The notes below the pieces were generated by a model, which made no database searches, was not told the origin of the DNA, and saw only the letters and a program-made list of their open reading frames with translations. This document shows, in pieces, positions 24,001 to 33,800 of a DNA stretch of 64,000 nt. Source of the stretch: Paragordius varius. Taxonomy: Eukaryota; Nematomorpha. The stretch spans positions 1,984,001 through 2,048,000 of the forward strand of contig OZ176056.1 in the NCBI GenBank assembly GCA_964247055.1. Reading direction: 5' to 3'. A program made the translations under genes and the position numbers. Within the stretch, counting starts at the first letter, position 1. Each line of letters begins with the position of its first letter.

Positions 24001-25941
24001 TTACCTTTTATTTTTATCGGTTTAAATGAAAACTTACCCATAAAACAAAAAAAATATTCGTTTGAAAACACCCCCGTAAAAATTTAAAACTCATTCCCTT
24101 ATATAAATTTCTTAGCCTAAATATCCACTTTTAGTAATTTAAATGCTATTCATATAGACTATGAAAAACCAATAAGCCCAAATAATTAATTTTCAGACCA
24201 AGGTTTAACCATGGGGACAAATTATATTTTTTAATGCAAAAATATTAAAAGAACTTTAATACCCGTTAAAACAGTCTTGCTACCTTCAAACCTTAATATT
24301 ATCTACAACAGTGTTACAAACATTGTTTATTCATTTATTTCAAAATATTAATCTCTTAAAATCTTTAAAATACTAAAAACCTCGCAAAACTCAAAGTAAA
24401 AAGCATGCATTGCAAATACTAATGGGTAAAAATCACTCTCTTATATATGATTAATATCTTAGCCAAAATATTTATAGTTTATCACAAAAACTCAAAAAGC
24501 CCTTTTAAAAATTAAAGAAAACCCACCAAATAGCCATGAAACCTTTAATGACCTATAAAATCACCTCAAAAAACACTGACACCCTCTAAAAACTCCGCAA
24601 ACCCCCTTAAAAATATAAACTAAATCCAATCCAAGGCAGAGTAGAACAAGGGTGGTTGTCAAAACCGTAAAAGGCATTTTATCACCAAGGGCCATAGCAA
24701 ATTCCGAAGGTTAAAAATTATATCCTTATATAAAATCTCCTAGGCGATATAACTAGAATTTAAATAACTACTACAACAATAAAAAATCTTAAATAAACTT
24801 CTCAAAATCCTATAAAAACTTGTTATAAAACAACAAAAATAATAAAAAATTCCTTAAAATCCTAACAAAAACCACAAAACCTCAACCTCAAATCTTAAAA
24901 GATTAACCTGATCCACTCCAAGCCAGGGTGGGAACATGAGCGCTTTGTGCAATCAGAGTAGAAGCTATTTTATCGCCCAGGGCATGCATAGCAAATGCCG
25001 ATGGGCCCAAGAAAGCTAGGCAGCGGTCCGCTAAAGCGAAGGGCAGAGCTGGATTCTCACTGGCATGACCCCAACCGGCCCAAACTGCATCCGCCCCCGT
25101 CCGCACACAAATCTCTACAATGAGTTCAACATTGGCGTAATTGTGATTGTTGGAACCGCCTGGAACCGGGACATATTGATCCGCCATTTTTATGTACTCT
25201 ATTAATTTTAAAGGAAATGAATATATATGGATGAAAGGAAATATATATTTTAATATTTAAAAACTTAGGATATATATACTCTATAATCATATATATATAT
25301 AATTATATAATAGGATAACCTTCCCCATAAAAACCCCGGAAGTGGGAAAAATAGATAATTTATTTACGCATCAATCATGCTTTTTTAAAGAATATATTAA
25401 AGTTAAATTGTGGAATTTACAATTTAATCTTTTGTTATGATATAAAAAAATTATTAATTTATATAAAATTTAAAATAATATAAATTAAATGGTGAATCAG
25501 ATGGTTTTATAATATCCACAAACCATTTCGCTAAGGTTTATTATAAAAATCGAAAAAGTTCAAGATCAGATAATTTTTTAGAAAATCTATTATATAAGAG
25601 GTGAAATTACAATTGCTTTTGCTTATAATTATTGATGTATATTTTACCAGCATTAGCTTTTAAATCTTCGGGAGTCACCATGACAACAAATTTTATCGCT
25701 CGTTCGTTTCGAAACATTTCGTATGCCCATCTTCGAATAGATCGCATACATTTAACCGCAGCTATACCATTGTTGGCAATAAGGATCTAAATTTAAACGT
25801 TATAAAAATTACCTTTTGAATTAGAGTGGTTCCTCCAAATTTTATAACAAATTCTTCGGGATTGGATAGCGTAAGCGAGCCATGTTTTGAAGTACTTATA
25901 TTATTAATCGATGTATCCAAAACACTTATATCGGATGACAT
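13341..25941 (-). CDS. ACC: Acetyl-CoA carboxylase, N-terminal part (14 exons, biotin carboxylase region only)
   Basis: ACC makes malonyl-CoA from acetyl-CoA for fatty acid synthesis in the cytosol. Exons: 25941-25813, 25786-25648, 25198-24908, 23411-23152, 22764-22654, 22251-22042, 21463-21290, 20580-20490, 20118-19796, 19383-19250, 18208-18058, 14913-14728, 13757-13687, 13438-13341. All introns are GT-AG (26 to 3,144 nt) and phases agree throughout, giving 789 codons. The order of recognisable ACC motifs is complete: [122 protein letters not shown]. An in-frame TAA lies just upstream of the ATG. Exon 14 ends where the biotin-carrier domain (MKM lysine) should follow; neither it nor the carboxyltransferase part is found in the window. 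The 3' part must lie elsewhere, be missing from the assembly, or be lost. Confidence 0.95.
13687..13757 (-). CDS. ACC: ACC exon 13
   Basis: Residues 734-757: [20 protein letters not shown], matching ACC [20 protein letters not shown]. Phase 0 in, phase 2 out. Confidence 0.93.
14183..14371. mobile_element. MITE family C (TACAGTATGCATTTTAATGG ends)
   Basis: A ~189-bp palindromic element. The left end TACAGTATGCATTTTAATGG with GTTGCTTAA mirrors the right end TTAAGCAACCATTAATATGC. Internal blocks GTAACACAGGAGTGTAC and AACTAACTGTGTCGCAAATT are also inverted. The same ends bound the 4.3-kb Penelope pair at 40497-44835. It lies in ACC intron 12. Confidence 0.8.
14728..14913 (-). CDS. ACC: ACC exon 12
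   Basis: Residues 672-733: [52 protein letters not shown]. Sixty-two codons, phase 0 at both ends. It corresponds to the linker after the biotin carboxylase domain (BT region). Confidence 0.96.
15774..15787 (+). repeat. Target site duplication, left copy
   Basis: GTGTGACATAAAAT, repeated exactly at 18037-18050. It brackets the LINE insertion in ACC intron 11 and fixes its limits at 15788-18036. Confidence 0.92.
15788..15950 (-). pseudogene. Inverted 5' fragment of the LINE protein
   Basis: The minus-strand reading codes [45 protein letters not shown]. The last ~20 residues repeat those starting at 16066 on the plus strand (one Ile/Val difference). It is a piece of the domain between endonuclease and reverse transcriptase, flipped during insertion. 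Confidence 0.85.
16063..17211 (+). pseudogene. LINE reverse transcriptase fragment
   Basis: An open frame from [14 protein letters not shown] to the stop at 17211; the first methionine inside it is at 16321. Reverse transcriptase motifs in order: [83 protein letters not shown] (catalytic Asp pair present). The frame shifts near 17190-17225, after which the protein continues in another frame. No endonuclease is present because of 5' truncation. Confidence 0.9.
17225..17569 (+). pseudogene. LINE zinc-finger segment after the RT
   Basis: It continues the LINE protein in another frame: a Cys/His cluster [23 protein letters not shown] and [12 protein letters not shown]/ribbon-like with ten Cys/His ligands, then [20 protein letters not shown], the usual thumb-proximal YLG motif of LINE RTs. 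Such a finger between the palm and the YLG segment occurs in some invertebrate LINE lineages; the clade is not settled here. Confidence 0.8.
17695..18015 (+). pseudogene. LINE C-terminal segment
   Basis: Third frame: [52 protein letters not shown], ending VHENLQT with TGA at 18013. The GRP-x-HSW-D pattern is the usual C-terminus of many LINE RT proteins. Only ~20 bp of 3' tail precedes the target duplication; there is no long poly(A). Confidence 0.85.
18037..18050 (+). repeat. Target site duplication, right copy
   Basis: GTGTGACATAAAAT, identical to 15774-15787. It ends only seven bases before the last base of intron 11's donor dinucleotide region at 18057. Confidence 0.92.
18058..18208 (-). 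CDS. ACC: ACC exon 11
   Basis: Residues 621-671: [46 protein letters not shown]. The donor GTATTT is followed within eight bases by the target duplication of a LINE. Confidence 0.96.
18590..18642 (-). mobile_element. hAT-like MITE fragment (family D)
   Basis: On the minus strand this reads GTCCATCATAAATGGCTTCG then AACTCAAAAAAAATTTT, matching the first 60 bases of the complete copy at 45987-46245. Only one end remains. Confidence 0.6.
18733..18990. mobile_element. MITE family E copy in ACC intron 10
   Basis: It starts TATACCATTTGCAATTCAAA, has the AACAATTCAAATTCAACC and TATGTGTTTTCGGGTTAAAT blocks, and ends with CAGGGTGAATTTGAATTGTT. It is homologous to 46271-46555 and 12900-13191. Confidence 0.7.
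19081..19102. repeat. (TA)n microsatellite
   Basis: A simple TA run in ACC intron 10. Confidence 0.95.
19250..19383 (-). CDS. ACC: ACC exon 10 (BC C-subdomain)
   Basis: Residues 577-621: [41 protein letters not shown]. Ends in phase 2 with a donor inside CAGTAG. Confidence 0.96.
19796..20118 (-). CDS. ACC: ACC exon 9 with lineage-specific insert
   Basis: Residues 469-576. The last third is canonical ([20 protein letters not shown] and FKPTSGQIQ). The first ~80 residues (start [12 protein letters not shown], Asn/Glu/Thr-rich, ending SVDSQYKPR) replace a much shorter loop of other ACCs, adding about 70 residues. The acceptor TTTTTAG lies just before it and the frame is open throughout. Confidence 0.93.
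20490..20580 (-). CDS. ACC: ACC exon 8
   Basis: Residues 439-469: [21 protein letters not shown], matching the ACC segment after AAQLQ. Ends in phase 1. Confidence 0.93.
21033..21067. repeat. (TA)n microsatellite
   Basis: A simple TA run in ACC intron 7. Confidence 0.95.
21290..21463 (-). CDS. ACC: ACC exon 7 (BC catalytic motif)
   Basis: Residues 381-438: [20 protein letters not shown], then [17 protein letters not shown]. The E-x-N-x-R-x-Q-V-E-H catalytic and metal-binding signature is intact, as expected of an active enzyme. Confidence 0.97.
22042..22251 (-). CDS. ACC: ACC exon 6 (ATP-grasp)
   Basis: Residues 311-380: [51 protein letters not shown]. The HLEVQ and RRHQK-EEAP motifs are standard biotin carboxylase active-site elements. 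Confidence 0.97.
22654..22764 (-). CDS. ACC: ACC exon 5 (ATP-grasp glycine loop)
   Basis: Thirty-seven codons in phase 0, residues 274-310, with [17 protein letters not shown], the ATP-binding glycine-rich loop, and a conserved Lys before it. Preceded by a T-rich tract and CAG. Confidence 0.97.
23152..23411 (-). CDS. ACC: ACC exon 4
   Basis: Residues 187-273, equivalent to the variable human segment ending in DVDDGLQAAEEVGYP. Here it is Ser/Asn/Thr-rich and longer, ending [20 protein letters not shown]. The start is taken after TGCAG (residues [12 protein letters not shown]). An AG at 23394 is an alternative acceptor in the same phase. Confidence 0.85.
23615..23699. mobile_element. MITE family A, solo right end
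   Basis: AAAATATTGTCTTTTAAAAT followed by ACATTTTGTCTATATAATTT and CAATTTTTATTGTAA, the right half-end of the family A element with several changes. An old remnant in ACC intron 3. Confidence 0.5.
24908..25198 (-). CDS. ACC: ACC exon 3 (BC N-subdomain)
   Basis: Residues 90-187: [52 protein letters not shown]. The composition is far less AT-rich than the introns around it. The donor G|GTTAAT is in the expected place for the SGSG segment. Confidence 0.97.
25648..25786 (-). CDS. ACC: ACC exon 2 (BC N-subdomain)
   Basis: Residues 44-90: [19 protein letters not shown], then [20 protein letters not shown]. This is the nearly invariant start of eukaryotic biotin carboxylase. Ends in phase 1; the next exon completes Glu of EYIKMAD. 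Confidence 0.97.
25813..25941 (-). CDS. ACC: ACC exon 1 (start codon)
   Basis: It codes residues 1-43, starting [11 protein letters not shown] and ending [15 protein letters not shown], which matches the ACC segment just before IANNG. An in-frame TAA seven codons upstream supports this ATG. The N-terminal extension is short compared with vertebrate ACC1 and shows no clear AMPK target motif. The donor GTAATT opens a 26-nt intron. Confidence 0.92.
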
Positions 25942-27539
25942 AAATTTGATTATAATAATTTAAAGCGAAAAAACACGCGTTTTTACGTGATTGTATGATA
26001 TTGAAGCTGTGCCAATTTATTATACGAGAACAAGGGTACTATTGTTCAGCTCAAAATTATTTTTGTAGGTCTTACTTATGATTTATTTATAAAGTATAAA
26101 ATACTATACTGTTGCAAAAGACTAGCTAAATAAAAATTAATTGATCGAGAGTTCTCCCAATGGTATCCAAATCTTAAAACACGTATTCTATGGCTTTGGT
26201 GCAGTGTGCGAAAATATATTTAAAACTGTATGATTTAAAAAAATATATTTAAAGCTATTTTTTTGGTGTATATTTTTAAAAAAATTAAAATATACCATAT
26301 ATTTCCATTTTAACACTTTATAACTTTTTGAGGGGGTGTTACAACCAAGTGCCCCTTAAAATATCATAAAAAATTTTTAACGTTAGGCTAAATTTAATGA
26401 TATTAAAATATAATAAAAATGCCTGTAAACTTTTTGATAATTTTGTTTTATATCGCAAATGCAACAGGCAAATAAATCCATCATTATGAAAAAGCTTTCG
26501 GATTATAGAAATTTATGATATTTATCTAATATCAGCTACTTGCTTCAATCAAGTTTTGGAGTTATCCGTTAGAATTAAAAATGTTAACTAATAATTATAA
26601 ATATTTTTATCTAAAAGACATATTGAAAAACAAATTTCAGCCAAACTGATTTTGAAACAGTAGGATGTTACTAAAAGCTCTGATTAGGAAACCCCCTCAA
26701 CATGCCATCTCAGATAATGTAATAAATTGTTGACTATTTAATTAGTTTTTGAGTGAGTCGTTGGTTGTATGAAATTAAAAGTTAAGCTAGAATTTATAAA
26801 ATATAATCTAATAAATTTAAAATTAATTTTTGTTTTATGGTTCTGACGTACAAATACTCCAAAATATTTTTATCTATTCCACGTGCATAAAATGAAAGAC
26901 ATGTTTATTTATTGAGGAAACATTTAAAGATTAGCGGTTTTTATATTGAAGAATGTTTGAAAAAATAAAAAAGATAAAAGGGGAGTTAAATGGCCAAACT
27001 AAAATTATGTTTATATTTTAAATCAGGGGTGTCTAAAGCAAATATTTCGCGAGCCGCATTTAAAATATATATGGCCATTTATAAATAAAATATTAAATTT
27101 CAAACGTAAAAAATTTTTTCTAGTTTTTACAAATCGGGTAGATTTATATGTAGAAATATTGTTTTAAAATTAATTTTAATAATGTGAGCAAATGTTTCCA
27201 ATTATGATTTTCCGAATATTTCGCGAGCCGCCTGTTGGATAACCCTAGCTTAAATCAATTATTTTCATGCATGTTATGTGCCGTTTCGAAAAGAATTTAT
27301 AACCATCTATTTTTTTATAAGACCAATGCAGTTTCTGTTTTTAATTGTATTTTACAGGTTCTAATATTAACTAAAAGTTACTTCTAAACGATTAGTCTGC
27401 TTTATTTTTCCCTTCAATTTTCGAAATATAAACAATCAAATTTATTTATTGGATAAACAAATTAGTGAATTTACTACACTATTACATCTATAATATTTTT
27501 ATGGAAAATCTTTCAAAAATATTATATATGACAAATAAA
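25942..27539. other. Intergenic stretch between ACC start and MEG stop
   Basis: This holds the likely promoter and 5' UTR of ACC (minus strand), but I see no clear TATA box, initiator or trans-splice acceptor near the ATG. Apart from a hAT-like MITE (27024-27248) nothing coding is visible on either strand. Confidence 0.5.
27024..27248. mobile_element. hAT-like MITE (family D)
   Basis: Left end CAGGGGTGTCTAAAGC, right end GTTGGATAACCCTAG (reverse complement CTAGGGTTATCCAAC). A direct internal repeat ATATTTCGCGAGCCGC occurs near both ends (27041, 27216). The flanks TTTAAAT and CTTAAAT resemble a degraded 8-bp duplication, as hAT elements make. Confidence 0.65.
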
Positions 27540-30500
27540 TTATTCAGGTGCCGGCTTTAGATTTTTAATGGCTTCTTCCAAAACTTCTAAAATTATAAAT
27601 TAAATACAGTTATGATTAAATTTATAATTATAATGTTTAACACTGTAAGTTATAGTTTAAAATATATTTGTTATCTATATATACCTTTTGATATATCAGG
27701 ATCCTCTAATAATGCATCTAGAATTAACATAAAAAATAGTTTATTTGGCCAAAGTGAAATTTATATTAACTATCGAATGTAGTGAATAACAAATTAGTTA
27801 ATGAACTGAGTATATAATTAATTTTTTTTTCTTAGGAGATATATTGTATATAAAATTACTCAATTTATACATGGGTTATAAATTTTCTATTACTGATTAT
27901 ATTTAGTGATTATGACATTATGTATTACAGGATTATCAATTTGCTTAAATCAATCGAAATAATAAAATTAGTAAAAATATCTTTTTTAAAAAAATAAAAT
28001 TATATTTTAAATTTTATAAAATATTTTACTTTCAAATCCTGCATCTGGAAACATGGCGCCTAGATCAATGAGAGAAATAATTAAAGTTATGTCATATAAC
28101 CAGATATTTAAATATTTTATAATTAACAATATTTTAAAAGAAAAAATTATATAATATATTATAATTTTGTCAATTTTTATCTTAAATTTTTTTTACATTT
28201 TATTAAATAATAATATAATAAAATTAATTACTTTCATTTGCTTTGTCGATTAAATCTAATTAAGGTAATAAAATTATGAAAAAGTGATTTGCTTATATTT
28301 TTTAACATAAGGGTTGATTGTCGAATGAGAAATTTAATTTTTTTAGGTTATCCGAATGTTTAAAAATATTTTTATTAAAACTACCTATTTTTTGGTTATA
28401 ATATTAAATTTCATGGATGTTCATTCAAATTAAAACTATGTATATCCGTATCGTATTATAATTAACTTTAAAATATAATTAATAAACTATAAGTGGAGAT
28501 TTATTTTAAAGTAACACAATATTAAATTGACACTTTTTTGGAAATTTTGCGTTTGTTAATGTGATAAGATTAATGTCACCTTGAATAGTGTCCATCATAT
28601 CTATATATACTGTTTAAAGCCAAAAATATTTTTTTGTATTTAAATACATTAACAAAAAATATACTGCTAATGCGCTCTTTCAAAGCTAAATTTGATATAC
28701 ATAATTTATTTAATGTGTTTTTTCAATTTTTAGAGTTATAAAGCATACATTTTATGGATACTTTCATGCCGTCTATAAAATAATTTATATAAATATTAAA
28801 CAAAACACAAAAACGTAATCCTAAAAATCTTTCTCAAATATAAAAGAGTACTTGAAAAATACAAGACTGTCATTTTTTTAAAAATATTCAACAATATTAA
28901 TCCTATATGTGCGGTTGTAAAATCAGCGTGTCTCTGAAACCTAAATGGCTTAAATAAATATATTTTAAAAACCGGCAGTTTTAATAATTATTCGAATTTA
29001 TTGTTATTACTAATTTAGGTGATTTTAAACAAATGTCGTCAATTAATACACAATAATTTTTTTAAACATTATATAAATTTCATAACTTATCACAAAATTT
29101 ATCACAATGTGGGCTCTTATAGTAATCTTTACATACAATTTTTTTTTCATTAAACCAATTTTATTTTAATTGTTTAAAAAAAATACCAATTTTGGCCCGA
29201 TCTATATAAAATTTAATGATTTAATTAAAATTTTATAAATTATATTGCCATTAAAATTACTTATATTTTCTGGACCTAATCAAGAAGTAAAATATTTTAA
29301 AATATAATTTTTATAATGAAAACTATATAATAAAAATATATTACTGATATTTCGCGTTTCCTCCAAAAATTTTTTTGATTCTAATTATATATATGGATAA
29401 TTTTAATTAAAGATCTTTAAAAAATAAAAATAATTGCTACAAAATAAAACATAAAAATGTTAAGATTAGATCCTAAATTGTATTGAAGAGTATATTGAAA
29501 TACAAAGCTATTTTGATTTAAAAATGAAAGGTAAGTAAAAAATAAATATATATGTCAATAAATTAAAAATTTGATGGTATTTAAAACTTTATTAGAGTCT
29601 TCAGGAGTTCTTGGGAAAAATACATAAACATCATTTAATCAAAAAAACTTTTATAAGTTATTACGTATTAAATCACATGATTCTATAAAACATTTTTTAC
29701 CAAACGCAACATTTTCTATCCAAACGAAATAAAAAAAGTTTCTTTTAGTTGAAAAAATGTTGCGATGAATGAATGTTGCATTTGATTGAAAATGGTATAA
29801 TTATAATTAAACGGGCTTTTTGAAAATTCAAATTAAATTTTAAAAAAATCAAAATATATCAACTGCCATAAAGTAATTTTAAAAACCTTATTGGAATCTT
29901 TATAAATTATTATAAGTCATACAATTAGATATAAAACATGAGATTTAAGCTTTTTCGATTTTTAAAATTTTGATATTTTTTGTTATTACAAATATGGTAA
30001 AATTTTTAAACCTTCTACATTTTAGATAAAAGAGTTGAAACACAATCTATTTTTCTTGATTCACTATTATTCTTTTAGGGTATTGGCCGCTAAAAAGAAT
30101 TTAAGGGAATTTGAAGAACAATCGCAGTGGTTTTTCTTAAAAATTTTGACGAGCCGTAGAGCTTTTAGGGCTGCGGTTTAAATTAAATTATTAGCTTTAT
30201 ACAAAAACCCAAGTCTCTTAAAAGCGTACAACCAGTATAAATTCACAAACGCCAATTAAAAAGAGTGGAAAATTATGAAGACTAGTGACCTGATTTTTAA
30301 AATTAGCCAGCAATATAATGTCCACCAAGGCAACTCAAGTTTTTAGTAAGACTATGTTTTTAAACAAACTTCTTGAATATTTTTTATTTTTACAAATATT
30401 TTGGATCATTATAATTCATTAAAGCTAATGAATAAATTATACATTAACTTTCATCATTCTTCCAATAAATTTTAATTTATAACAGCTGAATTTTGGTTTA

Positions 30501-30876
30501 TATTTTATAAAACGTATTTTTTGAAAAGTCAGTAACCATCTAAGAGAACGGTTCCAATGTTAAAAACCGGTATTAAAAGTTATACTGTAAGCCAGGTCTT
30601 CCAAATTTTAAGAGATATGCTGTTTATTTTAAATTTTTACAACCCGATTGTGATTATAAACGAGCATAAACCATTGAAATTTTGGTTCCACTTTTTTTTG
30701 ACTTGGTTTTCCGGGCGTTAGTTTTCATGTTTTGTCCTTATAATTTTAATTTTTATCAATATAGATTCTAAGTAAGACATATACCTTCCATAAGATTGGA
30801 TCCTTCTGCAGAGGTAAAATAAATATATTCAATACATCAGTAAATTACTAAGTACCTGTATTCAAATTTTCGACAT
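27540..30876 (-). CDS. MEG exons 19-31 (charged helical C-terminal part)
   Basis: Thirteen exons of 15-47 nt coding in order VENLNT, GSNLME, NVAF, SKKFLEETRNI, PENI, RAKI, GMKVSIK, LKERIS, MMDTIQ, LIDKANE, AMFPDAGFE, ALLEDPDISK, VLEEAIKNLKPAPE and a TAA stop at 27542-27540. All are phase 1. Junction codons are mostly Glu, Asn, Asp and Ser. The product is rich in Glu, Lys, Leu and Ile and should be mainly helical. Each exon stands out from the AT-rich introns by higher G+C content. Confidence 0.82.
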
Positions 30877-33800
30877 CTGAAATATATGGTTTATATCATT
30901 AAAATCATAACGATATATGTGCAAAAATGATTTTCAAAAATTGCTCAATTATCTTTAAAAGATGTGTTTTATAAAAATATTTAATATATAAGAAATTTAG
31001 AATTGAAAAACATACGCTCCAATATTTGTCGGCCTATAAAATTAAAATGAAATAAAATTCTTTTTTTTTGAAAAAAATTAAATAATATAATTTTTTCGAA
31101 TTGTACCTTGAACGATTCTGTCATGACTAGTTTTAAATCTTTTGCCTTATGTAAAATATTATAAAAAGTATACTTGGTCGAAGTTCTAATTGATATAGAA
31201 ACGAATTATAAATTGTTAATTTAACCCTAATCGTATTTAGGTCAAATTTATCCAATCTATAATAAATTTTGATAGCGGTATTTTATGTGTTTATTTAAAG
31301 TAATAAAAAGTTTTTTGGTTACCCTTTTTTCAGAAAAAATATTTTTTTTTAACTTAATGCTAAATTAAATGAAATTTACAATCACAAATGACTTTATAAA
31401 ATTAATTAATTCACTTATGTTCTTTAAGTGCTGATTACCCAATTTTATTTTTTGAAATTAATAAATTAAAGATTTAATATGTTATAAAAAATGAAGTCTA
31501 GATTACTTATAAATATGAAATAATCCCTCTATTTAAACAATTTTTTTATTATTTCAAAAAATATCGGCTTTTGAAATATAAATATTTCTTTTTTGCATTA
31601 AAATGTAAGTTATACCGCTTATATCATCCTCACCTACATCATAGTCTAAATTTAGGGAAATATATATATATATGTATACTCCATCAGAACTGGAATCAAC
31701 AAAAAATATGTGGAGTCTTAAGAACTAACTTAATTTCGGCCTTAAAATTTGAATATTGTCAACTGACCTTAAGTTTATGCATTAATCTTTACAAGGATAA
31801 TATAAATTAGCCAAATTTATAAAATAATATAATATTTCGTGATTATTCTTAAACTTTTATGTAAATTATGGTTTTTTATTGTCATACATCTTTTTAAAGA
31901 TGTCTATTTTGATTGCATATTAATTAAAAGGTTAAAAAAATTTTCATCAGTTTTTTTGGAGACCTATTTTTATAATTTGGTTTCATGTTGTGTGATATGG
32001 AATCATACATTTCATAATTGATATAATATTTAGCCGACCTAGGGTTAAACTGCTTATATGTTAAAAAACTTTGGTAGCAAAAAAATATATGTGCTAAAAA
32101 AGTTTGGTTTTTAAAATTATTTAAAAAAATTACAAAACATTAATAAAGGTAATATTAATTAAATTAATACTGCAATTTTATCTAAAAATTGTACATCCAC
32201 CATATCATATCATATTTTTAAAAATTTATGAAAGGCACGGCTAAGGTCATATAAACTAATAATTTTTTTTATAAAAATCTACTTCTTTGAAGACCGGATG
32301 GTCCAGGTTGGGGTTCTGTGGCCTCTGTTTAAAATATAATTGGAAAAAATAATATGTATATCATAAAAATATTTAGCTAGTATTTTAATTAAAACCTGAT
32401 GTGCTTTGTGGGGTAATTTTAGATATGGTATTATCAGAACCTGTAGAAAATATATTTTTTAAATAAAAGTATATAAATCACAGCTAATTTTTCAACAACA
32501 ATAGTATTTTCTAATTTTCTTATTTATATTACCATAAAATAATGTATAAATAGATAGAGCCGAATTAAAAAAAACCTTCAGTTGATGCTGGATTTACACT
32601 GGGCCCTGATAAAAATTAAATATTTGCTTTTAGTTATAAAGTATGTTTTTTTAATTTTTGAACATAAACCGCCAAAGATACTTAGGTTAGGGTATAATAC
32701 AGTCAAAAAAGTAAAAATTGTTTCTAAAAATAACAGTATTTGAACAAATTTTAAAATTTGTTAATTACTTTGTCACCAAAAATTAACACTAACTTGTCAT
32801 TACCTGGTTCTAACTGAGCCAATTCGCCTCCATCATCTAGATTTTTAGATTTATAAATTTTTTTTTAATCAATTTATAAAAATTCCCATAATTTGTTTGG
32901 AATAGTTTAGCGAAGCAAATATTTCAATTAAATAATTTTATACAATTTCCAATGTGTTTACCTGTTGTAATATTGAAAAAACCCGAAATTACAAAACAAA
33001 AAGTTATTTTTATATAAAAATATTTAATTATTTTTTATAAAAATATTTGTGTAACATAAATTGTCATCATCAATATTGGAATTAAAATTGCTTTTTTTGG
33101 TAGATTATAATTATTTAGATAAATCACTAATACTTATCCCATAATTTATCAATTAAACTTTTTATTTTTTTAAAAAAATATAATTACCAATATTCGCAAT
33201 TGTTTCAACCAATTTAGCAGCTTCACTGATTTCAACTATTTTATAATAAAATAAAATTTAGAAAAAAACCAAATAAAACAAAATATTTGATAATATATGG
33301 TTAATTTTTATCATAACATATAATTTTTAGGGTCATTGAATTATATACCTCCATCTACAACATTTTTATTTGTAAAAATATATTTGAGTTTTACCTGTGA
33401 GTACAGTAGCTAATGTTTAAAAATATGTATTTTATAATATATTTTTATATAATTTATAATATTAAAAACTATCTTTGAAGTGACCGTTTTTTTAACAAAG
33501 CAATTAGTAAAAAATTATTTAATTAAAATAACAATACAAAGTTGCAAATTTATACAAAAATTAAATCACAAGGCTATAGCTTATGTTTTTATGGTTATAT
33601 TAGGTGAATTACTTATCCAAACTCTATTCGTAATTAAAGAAAATTTATGATAATATATGTTATATTATTGCAATTTTTAAAGAAGTCTTTTGTCTTTGTA
33701 AATAAAGAAAAATGACAATATGCAAAAATTAATTTTTAGAAAAATCAGAGTCCTTATACATTCAAGACCCGCCTTAATTGGCCCTCCCAGCAAACTATAG

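Noticed and set aside
25942-27023. Trans-splice acceptor or core promoter for ACC
   Set aside because: No AG with pyrimidine tract near the ATG and no TATA box that stands out from the AT-rich background.
29589-29625. Possible additional MEG exon (AACTCCTGAAGACTC...)
   Set aside because: 22 nt between its AG and GT, which breaks the phase pattern and leads to a stop in the needed frame.
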